DNA from: Alphaproteobacteria bacterium | Lineage (GTDB): Bacteria; Pseudomonadota; Alphaproteobacteria; Caulobacterales; Maricaulaceae | NCBI GenBank assembly: GCA_030428405.1 | Contig: JAUIEH010000063.1 | Location: 1-9,896 of the forward strand | Reading direction: 5' to 3' | DNA length: 9,896 nucleotides | Part shown: piece after piece, positions 1 through 5,928 of the stretch | Layout: each line of letters opens with the position of its first letter | How positions within the stretch are numbered: position 1 is the first letter of the stretch | Program-made: the position numbers and the translations under genes | The notes under the pieces: generated by a model | What the model was told of the DNA's origin: nothing | Seen by the model: the letters and a program-made list of their open reading frames with translations, nothing else | The model's database searches: none

Positions 1-404
1 GCAGCCTCACCGAACAAGGCGCGCCCGGCCTCATTGGCGTCGATGAAATCCCAGCGCCGCGTGAACAATATCGCCGGCAGCGGCGCGTGGTTGTGCATTA
101 TACGGAAAAGAGCGGCGCGTACGGGCGCGAGCGCTTCCTCGTTCAGGGGCGCTGCGGCGTAACGCGGCGCAAAGCCAGCCGCTTCAAACAAATCGTTGCG
201 CGCAGGCAAGGGCGCATCAAGCGCCTCGCTGAGACGCTCGATCATGGCGCGGCTCGGCCTGGCGCGACCGGTCTCAAGAAAGCTGACATGGCGCGCGGAG
301 ACATCCGCCGACAAAGCGAGATCAAGCTGGGAGAAGCGGCGGCGTTCGCGCCAGTCCTTCAACAATGCGCCGAAAGCGGGCGCAGCGTCGGCGTGAGCGG
401 GCAT
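1..404 (-). CDS. XRE-family regulator, MmyB type (3' truncated by window)
   Basis: Predicted DNA-binding transcriptional regulator; only the first 134 residues are in the window and the C-terminus runs off the left edge. Residues 11-66 form an XRE helix-turn-helix, visible as FGALLKDWRERRRFSQ, LDLALSADVSARHVSFLETG and RARPSRAMIERLSEALD. This is followed by the linker ARNDLFEAAGFAPRY and the opening of an MmyB-like ligand-binding domain (LAPVRAALFRIMHNHAPLPA, then RRWDFIDANEAGRALFG). That combination is typical of the large actinobacterial/proteobacterial XRE-MmyB family, in which the C-terminal domain is PAS-like and thought to sense a small molecule. The ATG at 404 has an AGGAGA Shine-Dalgarno (412-417) 7 nt upstream. 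A perfect palindrome at 461-475 lies between it and the divergent membrane gene, so autoregulation and control of that neighbour are likely (inference). The ligand is unknown. Confidence 0.9.
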   Translation of the reverse strand, partial: MPAHADAAPAFGALLKDWRERRRFSQLDLALSADVSARHVSFLETGRARPSRAMIERLSEALDAPLPARNDLFEAAGFAPRYAAAPLNEEALAPVRAALFRIMHNHAPLPAILFTRRWDFIDANEAGRALFGEA

Positions 405-460
405 GAGCAAGTCTCCTGCAATGTCGCGCTGAGCTTACACGGCTTTTCGCCGCCTCACGC

Positions 461-475
461 TTACCTCCGAGGTAA
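461..475. promoter_or_regulatory. 15-bp perfect palindrome, candidate operator
   Basis: TTACCTC-C-GAGGTAA is a perfect inverted repeat of two 7-bp arms around one central base. Its centre (468) is 64 bp from the start codon of the XRE regulator and 66 bp from that of the divergent membrane gene. Odd-length palindromes of this size are normal for dimeric XRE repressors. The XRE protein encoded next to it is the obvious candidate to bind it. The palindrome is seen directly; the binding partner is inferred. Confidence 0.65.
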
Positions 476-521
476 TTGAGCAGCCGCGTCCGCTTCGCCC
501 ATGTTCGCTGCGAACTGGTCG

Positions 522-530
522 AAGGAGAGG
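522..530 (+). promoter_or_regulatory. Ribosome binding site that fixes the start at 534
   Basis: AAGGAGAGG precedes ATG 534 with good spacing (AGGAG core to ATG 6 nt). This favours ATG 534 over the in-frame ATG at 501, which has no Shine-Dalgarno and would add 11 residues unlike a membrane-protein N-terminus. Confidence 0.8.
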
Positions 531-533
531 CAA

Positions 534-956
534 ATGCCCGCAGAACTCGCAAAGAGACTACAAATCGCCGGCGGCGTGTTCGTCGCGTTTGGCGTGCTGA
601 TCGCAGCGGCCGCGCTGCCGGTCCTGTCCGCCCCGCTCGGGCTGATGGCGGATGTCATATTCTGGCCCGTCAATGGCGCGCCGGAGGTGTCGTCAACGGT
701 GCAGGAGCGCCTGCTTGCGGCAATCATCGGAGGACTGATGGTCGGCTGGGGCGAGATGCTCATCATGCTCGGCCGCGGCGCCAATATCGCGCGCGCAACG
801 CTGATCGGCGGCATTGCCTGGTTCATCGTCGACAGTCTCGGCTCTGTCCTGGCCGGCGCGCCGCTCAACGCCGTCTTCAATGTCGGCTTCCTCGCCGTCA
901 TCGTCTGGGCCGCGCTGCCCGGGCTCAGCGCCCAGACCCGCCGCGCGGCGGCCTGA
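534..956 (+). CDS. Small conserved membrane protein of unknown function
   Basis: A 140-residue integral membrane protein with four likely helices: about residues 9-31, 60-80, 85-106 and 110-131. Between helices 1 and 2 is a short loop with FWPVNGAPE (43-51). Helix 3 ends in the sequence WFIVDSLGSVLAGAPLN (96-112), which resembles a conserved hypothetical family I remember from alphaproteobacteria (FWP-DGAP, GGxxxGWG and WFxxDSxGSxxAGAPLN signatures). No enzyme or transporter motif is visible and no function is assigned. The Asp at 100 and Glu at 74, both within predicted helices, could be functional (inference). It is divergent from the XRE/MmyB regulator and shares the palindrome at 461-475, so that regulator probably controls it. 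The next gene, uvrD, is convergent, so it is likely transcribed alone. Confidence 0.8.
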   Translation: MPAELAKRLQIAGGVFVAFGVLIAAAALPVLSAPLGLMADVIFWPVNGAPEVSSTVQERLLAAIIGGLMVGWGEMLIMLGRGANIARATLIGGIAWFIVDSLGSVLAGAPLNAVFNVGFLAVIVWAALPGLSAQTRRAAA

Positions 957-972
957 GCGCCGCACGCCCAGA

Positions 973-1001
973 CCCTCTCCTCCTATTATGGGGGGAGGGG
1001 G
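973..1001 (+). terminator. GC-rich hairpin between convergent genes, possible terminator
   Basis: On the plus strand CCCTCTCCTCC (973-983) pairs with GGGGGAGGGGG (991-1001), 11 bp including two G-T pairs, around the loop TATTATG. It begins 17 bp after the stop of the membrane gene, where a terminator would be expected. There is no T run after it, so it is not a textbook intrinsic terminator. On the opposite strand the G-T pairs become A-C mismatches, so the fold favours plus-strand RNA. A second hairpin, CTG-c-CGGC-GAA-GCCG-CAG (1026-1043), lies just beyond the uvrD stop and may mark that gene's end. Confidence 0.4.
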
Positions 1002-1055
1002 AACGCGGGCGACCGCTCAGGCGCGCTGCCGGCGAAGCCGCAGACTTCGTGTCGG

Positions 1056-3341
1056 CTAGTGCGTCTCCACGAAGGAGTCGAGCACCTTCTTCCTGCCGGT
1101 GTGTTCGAAGTCGACGATCAGCTTGGCGCCGTCGACCTGCAGAACTTGTCCGTAGCCGAACTTTTGATGGAAAACGCGCGCGCCGACCGTGACCCTGGCG
1201 TCCTGATTTTCCGAGGCGATCACCCGGCCGTCGCCCTCGATGACGGGCGGTGTGCGCAGGCCCTTCGCCTGCGCGGCCTGGAAGCGTTTCCAGCCCGGGC
1301 TTTCATAGGTCGAGCGGAACGGATCGCCCGCTTCGGTGACGGCGGCGAAGGTCGGTTCGGCGCTTGCGCCATAGCCTGTCGCAGACGCGACGGTGGCGTG
1401 TTCGCTCGGTAGTTCGTCCACGAAGCGCGAGGGCAGGACGGATTGCCAGCGCCCGTAAATCTGACGGTTCGCAGCGAACAAGATCACCGCGCGCTCGCGC
1501 GCCCGCGTCAGCCCGACATAAGCCAGCCTGCGCTCTTCTTCGAGACCGGCCGCGCCGTTTTCATCGAGCGAGCGCTGCGAGGGAAAGACGGTTTCCTCCC
1601 AGCCCGGAAGAAAGACGAGCGGAAACTCCAGCCCCTTGGCCGCGTGCAAGGTCATCAGCCAGACCTCGTCATCGCTGGTGACCTGATCGAGTTCCGTCAC
1701 CAGGGCGACATGTTCGAGATAGGCCTCGAGCGAGCCATATTCGCCCATGGCGCGGATAAGCTCTTTGAGATTTTCGAGCCGGCCTTGCGCCTGGGCGGAT
1801 TTGTCCGCCTTCCACATGGCGGAGTAGCCGGACTCATCGAGCACTTTTTCCGCAAGCTCGTCATGGCGCATGGTCGCTGCTGCGCCGCGCCAGTTTTCAA
1901 GGTCGGCAAGCAGGGATTTCAGCCCGGCGCGCGCAGGGCCTTTGATTTCATCCGTTTCCAGAAGAAGGCCGGCTGCCGCCGAGAGCGACATGTTTGCGCG
2001 CCGGGCGGCTTCGGCGATTTTGCGCACGCTGGTGTCGCCGACGCCGCGCTTGGGCGTGTTCACGATGCGCTCGAACGCCAGATCGTCATCGGGCGCGCGC
2101 ACCAGACGCAGATAAGCATGGGCGTCGCGGATTTCCTGGCGCTCGTAAAAGCGCGGACCGCCGACGACCTTGTGCGGAATGCCCATCTGCAAAAAGCGCT
2201 CTTCAAAGGCGCGCATCTGCCAGGACGCGCGCACAAGAACCGCTACATCCGTCAGCTTGCGGCCTTTGGAGTTCCAGTTCTCAATCGCTGAGGCGACGGC
2301 GCGCGCTTCTTCCTCGCCGTCCCAGACGCCGCGCACTTCGACCTTTTCGCCTTCCTCACCGTCGGTCCACAGCGTTTTGCCGAGCCGCGTCTTGTTCGTC
2401 GCGATGAGGCCGGAGGCTGCGCCGAGAATATGGCCCGTGGAGCGATAATTGCGCTCCAGCCGGATGACGGTCGCGCCGGGAAAGTCCTTTTCAAAGCGCA
2501 GGATGTTGTCGACCTCGGCGCCGCGCCAGCCATAGATCGACTGATCGTCGTCGCCCACAACGCAGATATTGTTTGAGCCCTGAGCAAGCAGGCGCAGCCA
2601 GAGATATTGCGCGGTGTTGGTGTCCTGATACTCGTCGACGAGAATATAACGGAACTTGCGGTGATACTCGTCGAGCACGTCGGGATTTTCGCGCAGCACA
2701 CGGACGTTCAACAACAGCAAATCGCCGAAATCGACGCAGTTCAGCGTCGACAGGCGCTGCTGGTAGATGCGGTAGAGGTGCGCGCCTTTGCCGTCGGCGA
2801 AGGCGTAGCTTTCGCCTTCCGGCACATCGTCCGGCGTCCAGGCGCGGTTCTTCCAGCGGTCGATGAGGCTGGCGAGGTGACGCGCCGTCCAGCGCTTTTC
2901 GTCCAGCTCCTCTGCCTGGACGATCTGCTTCATCAGGCGCAGCTGGTCGTCCGTGTCGAGAATGGTGAAATTGGACTCCAGCCCCACCAGCTCGGCCCGC
3001 TTGCGCAGGATCTGCGCGCCGACCGAGTGAAACGTGCCGAGCCAGGGCAGGCCTTCCACGCCCGCGCCGATCAGCGCGCCCACGCGCTCGCGCATTTCGC
3101 GCGCGGCTTTGTTGGTGAAAGTGACGGCCAGGATCTGCGAGGGATAAGCGCGCTGGGTCGCGAGAATATGCGCGAGCCGGGTGGTCAGCGCGCGCGTCTT
3201 GCCCGTGCCTGCGCCGGCGAGCATCAGGACCGGGCCGTCCAGCGTTTCGACGGCTTTGCGCTGTTCAGGGTTGAGGCCGTCCAGATAAGGCGGCGCAGCC
3301 CTCGCCAGTTCAGATAGTTTCGGCGTCGCTGCGGTGCTCAC
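1056..3341 (-). CDS. uvrD: ATP-dependent DNA helicase UvrD/PcrA (superfamily 1A)
   Basis: 3'-5' DNA helicase, 761 residues, used in nucleotide-excision and mismatch repair and in clearing stalled RNA polymerase or recombination filaments. All SF1A motifs are present in order: Walker A AGAGTGKT (42-49), TFTNKAA (74-80), Walker B VDEYQDTN (235-242), GDDDQSIYGWRGA (263-275), RLERNYRS (294-301), TLHAAKGLEF (564-573) and RRLAYVGLTRAR (604-615). Residues 717-758 (VGARVFHQKFGYGQV onwards) match the small C-terminal Tudor-like domain with which PcrA/UvrD contacts RNA polymerase; this argues for UvrD/PcrA rather than Rep. The GTG start at 3341 was chosen because GGGAG lies 5 nt upstream and the protein then begins just before the family core. 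A TTG at 3434 would add 31 residues of arginine-rich sequence without family character. A LexA-like box at 3392-3406 suggests SOS control. Confidence 0.95.
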   Translation of the reverse strand: MSTAATPKLSELARAAPPYLDGLNPEQRKAVETLDGPVLMLAGAGTGKTRALTTRLAHILATQRAYPSQILAVTFTNKAAREMRERVGALIGAGVEGLPWLGTFHSVGAQILRKRAELVGLESNFTILDTDDQLRLMKQIVQAEELDEKRWTARHLASLIDRWKNRAWTPDDVPEGESYAFADGKGAHLYRIYQQRLSTLNCVDFGDLLLLNVRVLRENPDVLDEYHRKFRYILVDEYQDTNTAQYLWLRLLAQGSNNICVVGDDDQSIYGWRGAEVDNILRFEKDFPGATVIRLERNYRSTGHILGAASGLIATNKTRLGKTLWTDGEEGEKVEVRGVWDGEEEARAVASAIENWNSKGRKLTDVAVLVRASWQMRAFEERFLQMGIPHKVVGGPRFYERQEIRDAHAYLRLVRAPDDDLAFERIVNTPKRGVGDTSVRKIAEAARRANMSLSAAAGLLLETDEIKGPARAGLKSLLADLENWRGAAATMRHDELAEKVLDESGYSAMWKADKSAQAQGRLENLKELIRAMGEYGSLEAYLEHVALVTELDQVTSDDEVWLMTLHAAKGLEFPLVFLPGWEETVFPSQRSLDENGAAGLEEERRLAYVGLTRARERAVILFAANRQIYGRWQSVLPSRFVDELPSEHATVASATGYGASAEPTFAAVTEAGDPFRSTYESPGWKRFQAAQAKGLRTPPVIEGDGRVIASENQDARVTVGARVFHQKFGYGQVLQVDGAKLIVDFEHTGRKKVLDSFVETH

Positions 3342-3346
3342 GCGCG

Positions 3347-3351
3347 CTCCC
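3347..3351 (-). promoter_or_regulatory. Ribosome binding site deciding the uvrD GTG start
   Basis: GGGAG on the minus strand lies 5 nt before GTG 3341. It is the main reason for preferring this start over the TTG at 3434. Confidence 0.6.
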
Positions 3352-3391
3352 GGATTGCGCCGCGCCGTCTCGCGGCGGCGGCTCAGAATCA

Positions 3392-3406
3392 GAACATAGC
3401 ATGTAC
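3392..3406 (-). promoter_or_regulatory. Candidate LexA (SOS) box upstream of uvrD
   Basis: The minus strand reads GTAC-ATGCTAT-GTTC. The alphaproteobacterial LexA site is GTTC-N7-GTTC, so seven of the eight specified bases match with correct spacing. It ends 51 bp upstream of the uvrD start, where promoter overlap is plausible: a weak -35/-10 pair TTGCTC-N17-TACATG overlaps it. uvrD is a common SOS gene. A one-mismatch site can occur by chance. Confidence 0.45.
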
Positions 3407-3532
3407 GATCGCGCGTTTGGGTGAGCAAGCTCAAGGCTTCGAAGCAGGAAAACTCTTGATGGAAAATCGTCGCGCGCGCGTCGCCGCGTCGCTGCGCGCA
3501 ATTCTGCTCGAACGCCCGGCTCGCAATGACTA

Positions 3533-3561
3533 TTGCGCGTTCGAGGAAACTGTAGGATTAT
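3533..3561 (+). promoter_or_regulatory. Candidate promoter for the TerC gene
   Basis: TTGCGC (3533-3538) and GATTAT (3556-3561) are separated by 17 bp and match the sigma-70 hexamers at four of six positions each. Transcription would start near 3568, about 10 nt before the first arm of the structured leader. The -10 hexamer overlaps the palindrome at 3558-3574. Confidence 0.4.
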
Positions 3562-3574
3562 TGTAATTCAATAA
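3558..3574. promoter_or_regulatory. 17-bp inverted repeat overlapping the TerC promoter
   Basis: TTATTG-TAATT-CAATAA has perfect 6-bp arms around a 5-bp spacer. It is an unusually AT-rich island in GC-rich surroundings and covers the predicted -10 and start site, a typical repressor position. The binding factor is unknown; a metal-responsive regulator is one possibility, given the transporter downstream. Confidence 0.45.
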
Positions 3575-3577
3575 GGG

Positions 3578-3707
3578 CGGACGCTGGCGCATCGCAGAGC
3601 CGAACGCCCGCGAAAGGGACGGTTCGCCGGCGCGAAAGGCCGGCTTTTTGCAACCAATCAATCAAGCGGCGCGTTAACAGCGTCCGTAGGCCGAGCTTTG
3701 CGCGGCC
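3578..3707 (+). promoter_or_regulatory. Structured 5' leader of the TerC gene, possible riboswitch/attenuator
   Basis: The untranslated stretch before the TerC gene folds strongly on paper. CGGACGCTG (3578-3586) is perfectly complementary to CAGCGTCCG (3678-3686), giving a 9-bp closing stem. Inside are two hairpins that both carry CGCGAAAGG at their tips (3609-3617 and 3631-3639). The first is CGAAC/GTTCG (3601-3605 with 3622-3626) with CCC/GGG inside. The second is GCCGGC/GCCGGC (3626-3631 with 3639-3644), followed by TTTTT. They share base 3626 and so compete slightly. GGCCG/CGGCC (3689-3693 with 3703-3707) forms a further hairpin before the ribosome binding site. Alx/TerC genes elsewhere often carry the manganese-sensing yybP-ykoY leader, but its conserved GGGGAGUAG element is not visible here. 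The class is therefore unassigned. Confidence 0.5.
3626..3649 (+). terminator. Intrinsic-terminator-like hairpin within the TerC leader
   Basis: A 6-bp all-GC stem GCCGGC/GCCGGC with loop GCGAAAG is followed at once by TTTTT (3645-3649). It lies 97 bp upstream of the TerC start and about 60-80 nt after the predicted transcription start, where attenuators are found. No upstream gene on this strand needs a terminator here. Confidence 0.55.
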
Positions 3708-3746
3708 GATGCGACAAGAACCGCCGTTTCAGGAGCACGACAGGGC

Positions 3747-4757
3747 ATGCCCTCATTTTTCGTCGCCGAGTTCCTAGGACATCCCGCGTGGATGTGGGCG
3801 GCGTTTTTGACGCTTATCGGCGTGTTGCTCACGCTCGATCTCGCCGTCTTCCACCGCAAGTCGCATGTCGTCGGCCTGCGTGAGAGCCTCACCACCTGGC
3901 TCGGCTATGTCTCCATCGCCGTCATGTTCGGCGCCTGGGTCTGGTTTTCGATCGGCCCCGAGGCGGGGATGGATTTCGCCACCGGCTATCTGCTCGAAAC
4001 TACGCTCGCAATGGACAACATCTTCGTCATCGCGACGATCATGGCCTATTTCGCCGTGCCCCGGGAATATCAGCATAAGGTGTTATTCTGGGGCATTATC
4101 GGCGTCATCGTTTTGCGCGGCGTCATGATTACGGCAGGCGCGGCGATGGTCCATCACTTCGAGTGGATCCTGCTGATCTTTGCGGCCTTCCTCGTCTATA
4201 CCGGCGTGAAGATGATCCGCGGCGGCGATGATGACGCCCCCATAGAGCACAACCCGATACTGAATTTCCTGCGCAAGCGCATGCGCGTTACGACCGGCGT
4301 GCACGGTCCGAACTTCTTCGTGCGTGAGCCCGACCCGAAGACCGGCAAAATGGCGCTCGCCGCCACGCCGCTCTTCGTTGCGCTGGTGATGGTTGAGATC
4401 GCCGACGTCATCTTCGCCGTGGACAGCGTGCCCGCGATCTTCTCGATCACGACCGACCCGTTCATCGTCTATACGAGCAATCTGTTCGCCATTCTCGGCT
4501 TGCGCACCCTGTTCTTCGCGCTGTCGGCGATGATCAACAGGTTCGAATATCTCAAATACGCGCTCTCGCTCGTGCTCATCTATATCGGCGCGAAAGTGCT
4601 CGTCGTGCAGCTCACGCCGATCGAGCACGTGCCCGCTGCGCTTTCGCTTGGCGTGACCGTGCTGCTCTTGGCTGGAGGCGTCGTCGCCTCGCTGTTCAAG
4701 CCGCGTACGGAGCGTCCCGGAGCGCCTGCGAAACAGACGCTCAGTCAGACGCTATAG
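3747..4757 (+). CDS. TerC/Alx-family integral membrane protein, probable Mn2+ exporter
   Basis: A 336-residue inner-membrane protein of the TerC family, Alx-like branch, whose characterised members export manganese and affect metal or alkaline stress. About nine helices are visible (roughly 15-35, 50-68, 79-102, 111-133, 139-155, 204-232, 240-262, 268-288, 296-317). Family signatures are present twice: ETTLAMDN (84-91) in helix 3 and EIADVIFAVDSVPAIF (217-232) in helix 6. The acidic residues E84, D90, D220 and D226 are the likely metal ligands. The cytoplasmic loop with FLRKRMRVT and FFVREP (174-195) is Alx-like and makes a tellurite-only role less likely. ATG 3747 follows AGGAG (3731-3735) at 11 nt, rather long spacing. 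A structured leader and promoter palindrome lie upstream. Its 3' end overlaps the convergent gene by 17 bp. Confidence 0.9.
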   Translation: MPSFFVAEFLGHPAWMWAAFLTLIGVLLTLDLAVFHRKSHVVGLRESLTTWLGYVSIAVMFGAWVWFSIGPEAGMDFATGYLLETTLAMDNIFVIATIMAYFAVPREYQHKVLFWGIIGVIVLRGVMITAGAAMVHHFEWILLIFAAFLVYTGVKMIRGGDDDAPIEHNPILNFLRKRMRVTTGVHGPNFFVREPDPKTGKMALAATPLFVALVMVEIADVIFAVDSVPAIFSITTDPFIVYTSNLFAILGLRTLFFALSAMINRFEYLKYALSLVLIYIGAKVLVVQLTPIEHVPAALSLGVTVLLLAGGVVASLFKPRTERPGAPAKQTLSQTL

Positions 4758-5562
4758 TCTCGCCGCGCGCGCGCGCATCTTCGTGCGTGTCGGATTGAAT
4801 GTGACGTGAGGCCGCGCCCGCTTCGGCGGTGCGCGGCTTCGCCTTTTTTGACGCTCTGGGTTTGGCGGGCTGAGCGGATTTGGCCGGCTTGGCGCGCGCA
4901 GCGGTCTTTGCCGCGGCGGGCTTCTTCGCGCCGGCTTTCGAGGCTCGGCTTTTGGCGGAGCTGGTTTTCGCCGCGCCGCGCTGCGCTTTTCCGGCGGTGT
5001 TTTTGTTCTGCGATTTCGCCGTCGATTTCGCTGCGTTTTTCGACCTGGCCGCAGCCGGCTTTTCGGTGACGGGCTTTGCGTTCGCCGTCGCCTTGGCCTG
5101 CGTCTTTGCGCTCGGAAACGCCTTCACCTCCGCCTTCGTCTTCGCGTTCTTGCGCGCCGTCTTCGCCTTGGATTTTTGGGTGCGTTTCGCTTTGGCGCCA
5201 GCGCGCGCGCGGGTGCGTCTTGGCTGCGGCGCGGGCGCGTCTGCGTCACCCGCCATCGGGGCGCGCCAGCGACCAAGCACGGCGACGGCCTCGCGCGAAC
5301 TCCACCAGCCTTCAAGCGTGCTTGCCGCCCGCGCGGCGCGGTTGCGGTAAAGCGCGAGCAGCGCGATCACGACGCGTTCGCTGAAGGCGAGTGCGGCTAT
5401 GGCGACCAGCCAGGGCTCGATCGGCGGGGAGCCGCCAAACAAGCGTCCGTCAAGATATAGCCACGTGAAGACCGCCCCGATCAGCGCGCCGCCGGCGAGC
5501 CAGATCAGTCCCCGGCGCAATGCTGCAAGCGCCGTCCAGGCGAGCGGAGGGGGCGTCCGCAT
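4741..5562 (-). CDS. Membrane protein with histone H1-like Lys/Ala-rich tail
   Basis: 273 residues in two parts. Residues 1-75 hold two membrane helices (about 17-38 and 50-72, with RGLIWLAGGALIGAVFTWLY). From about residue 110 to 250 the chain is low complexity, mostly Lys, Ala, Thr, Ser and Arg in AK, KTAAKA and SKA patterns, as in histone H1 C-termini and bacterial H1-like proteins (HctB, AlgP, KU-associated tails). It ends in a mixed, partly acidic segment (HIQSDTHEDARARGETIASD). The tail is probably disordered, strongly basic and cytosolic, and could bind nucleic acid or acidic surfaces near the membrane (inference). ATG 5562 is the first possible start, since an in-frame stop lies just upstream, but it has no Shine-Dalgarno. 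It starts 31 bp after the upstream small membrane gene, so translation may depend on that gene. Its stop lies within the 3' end of the convergent TerC gene. Confidence 0.75.
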   Translation of the reverse strand: MRTPPPLAWTALAALRRGLIWLAGGALIGAVFTWLYLDGRLFGGSPPIEPWLVAIAALAFSERVVIALLALYRNRAARAASTLEGWWSSREAVAVLGRWRAPMAGDADAPAPQPRRTRARAGAKAKRTQKSKAKTARKNAKTKAEVKAFPSAKTQAKATANAKPVTEKPAAARSKNAAKSTAKSQNKNTAGKAQRGAAKTSSAKSRASKAGAKKPAAAKTAARAKPAKSAQPAKPRASKKAKPRTAEAGAASRHIQSDTHEDARARGETIASD

Positions 5563-5593
5563 GAGCGGACATCACGACGTCGCAGCGCCGGCG

Positions 5594-5854
5594 TCAATCC
5601 GCAATTCGGCGGATGGGCGGTTCTGCGAGGATGATCCACAAGCGCGCTCCCGCCATGATCGCCAAGGTCAGCGGGAACGACACGCCGATGAATTTCGCGG
5701 CGAAATAGAGCGCTTCTTGAGACTCGGCCAATCCGAGATTGGACTTGGCGATGGTGGCCGTGGTCAGCGTCCAGATGACGAAGACGCACGCGCCCCCGGC
5801 CAGGACGTTCAAAAACTCGCCGCACGCGCGGTAGATGGCCCAAGCGATCTGCAT
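5594..5854 (-). CDS. Small two-helix membrane protein, hypothetical
   Basis: 86 residues with two probable membrane helices, about 16-36 (NVLAGGACVFVIWTLTTATI) and 53-76 (AKFIGVSFPLTLAIMAGARLWI), joined by a short polar loop (AKSNLGLAESQEALYF). It is not recognised. Coding is supported by amphipathic/hydrophobic patterning and by its snug fit between two same-strand genes. The start is uncertain: ATG 5854 was chosen, but TTG 5869 would add five residues, and neither has a clear Shine-Dalgarno. It is followed after 31 bp by the histone-tailed membrane gene and was probably co-transcribed with it. The preceding ClC gene ends 74 bp upstream, so read-through from that operon is possible. Confidence 0.6.
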   Translation of the reverse strand: MQIAWAIYRACGEFLNVLAGGACVFVIWTLTTATIAKSNLGLAESQEALYFAAKFIGVSFPLTLAIMAGARLWIILAEPPIRRIAD

Positions 5855-5928
5855 GAGCGTGAGTATCAATAAGGCTCGTTTCTCAATGGTTAGCGCGGCG
5901 ACTCAAAATGCCGGCGGGCGCGAACGGC

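Noticed and set aside
476..1192. 238-residue plus-strand reading frame
   Set aside because: It overlaps the membrane gene in another frame, is extremely Arg-rich, has no ribosome binding site and runs into the uvrD 3' end; a GC-rich shadow frame.
1443..2291. 282-residue plus-strand frame inside uvrD
   Set aside because: Wholly antisense to a helicase with all its motifs intact; typical third-position GC shadow.
3342..3434. N-terminal extension of uvrD from TTG 3434
   Set aside because: The 31 extra residues do not look like the helicase family, and GTG 3341 has a good Shine-Dalgarno.
3575..3650. Guanidine-II (mini-ykkC) riboswitch in the TerC leader
   Set aside because: GGACG occurs twice, but neither copy sits as an ACGR tetraloop on a hairpin.
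5597..5614. Inverted repeat ATCCGC-N6-GCGGAT
   Set aside because: It lies within the last codons of the small membrane gene, has no T run, and is short enough to be chance.
5909..5928. Terminator after the ClC gene
   Set aside because: Only a 4-bp GCCG/CGGC stem with an 11-base loop and ATTTTG afterwards; too weak to call.
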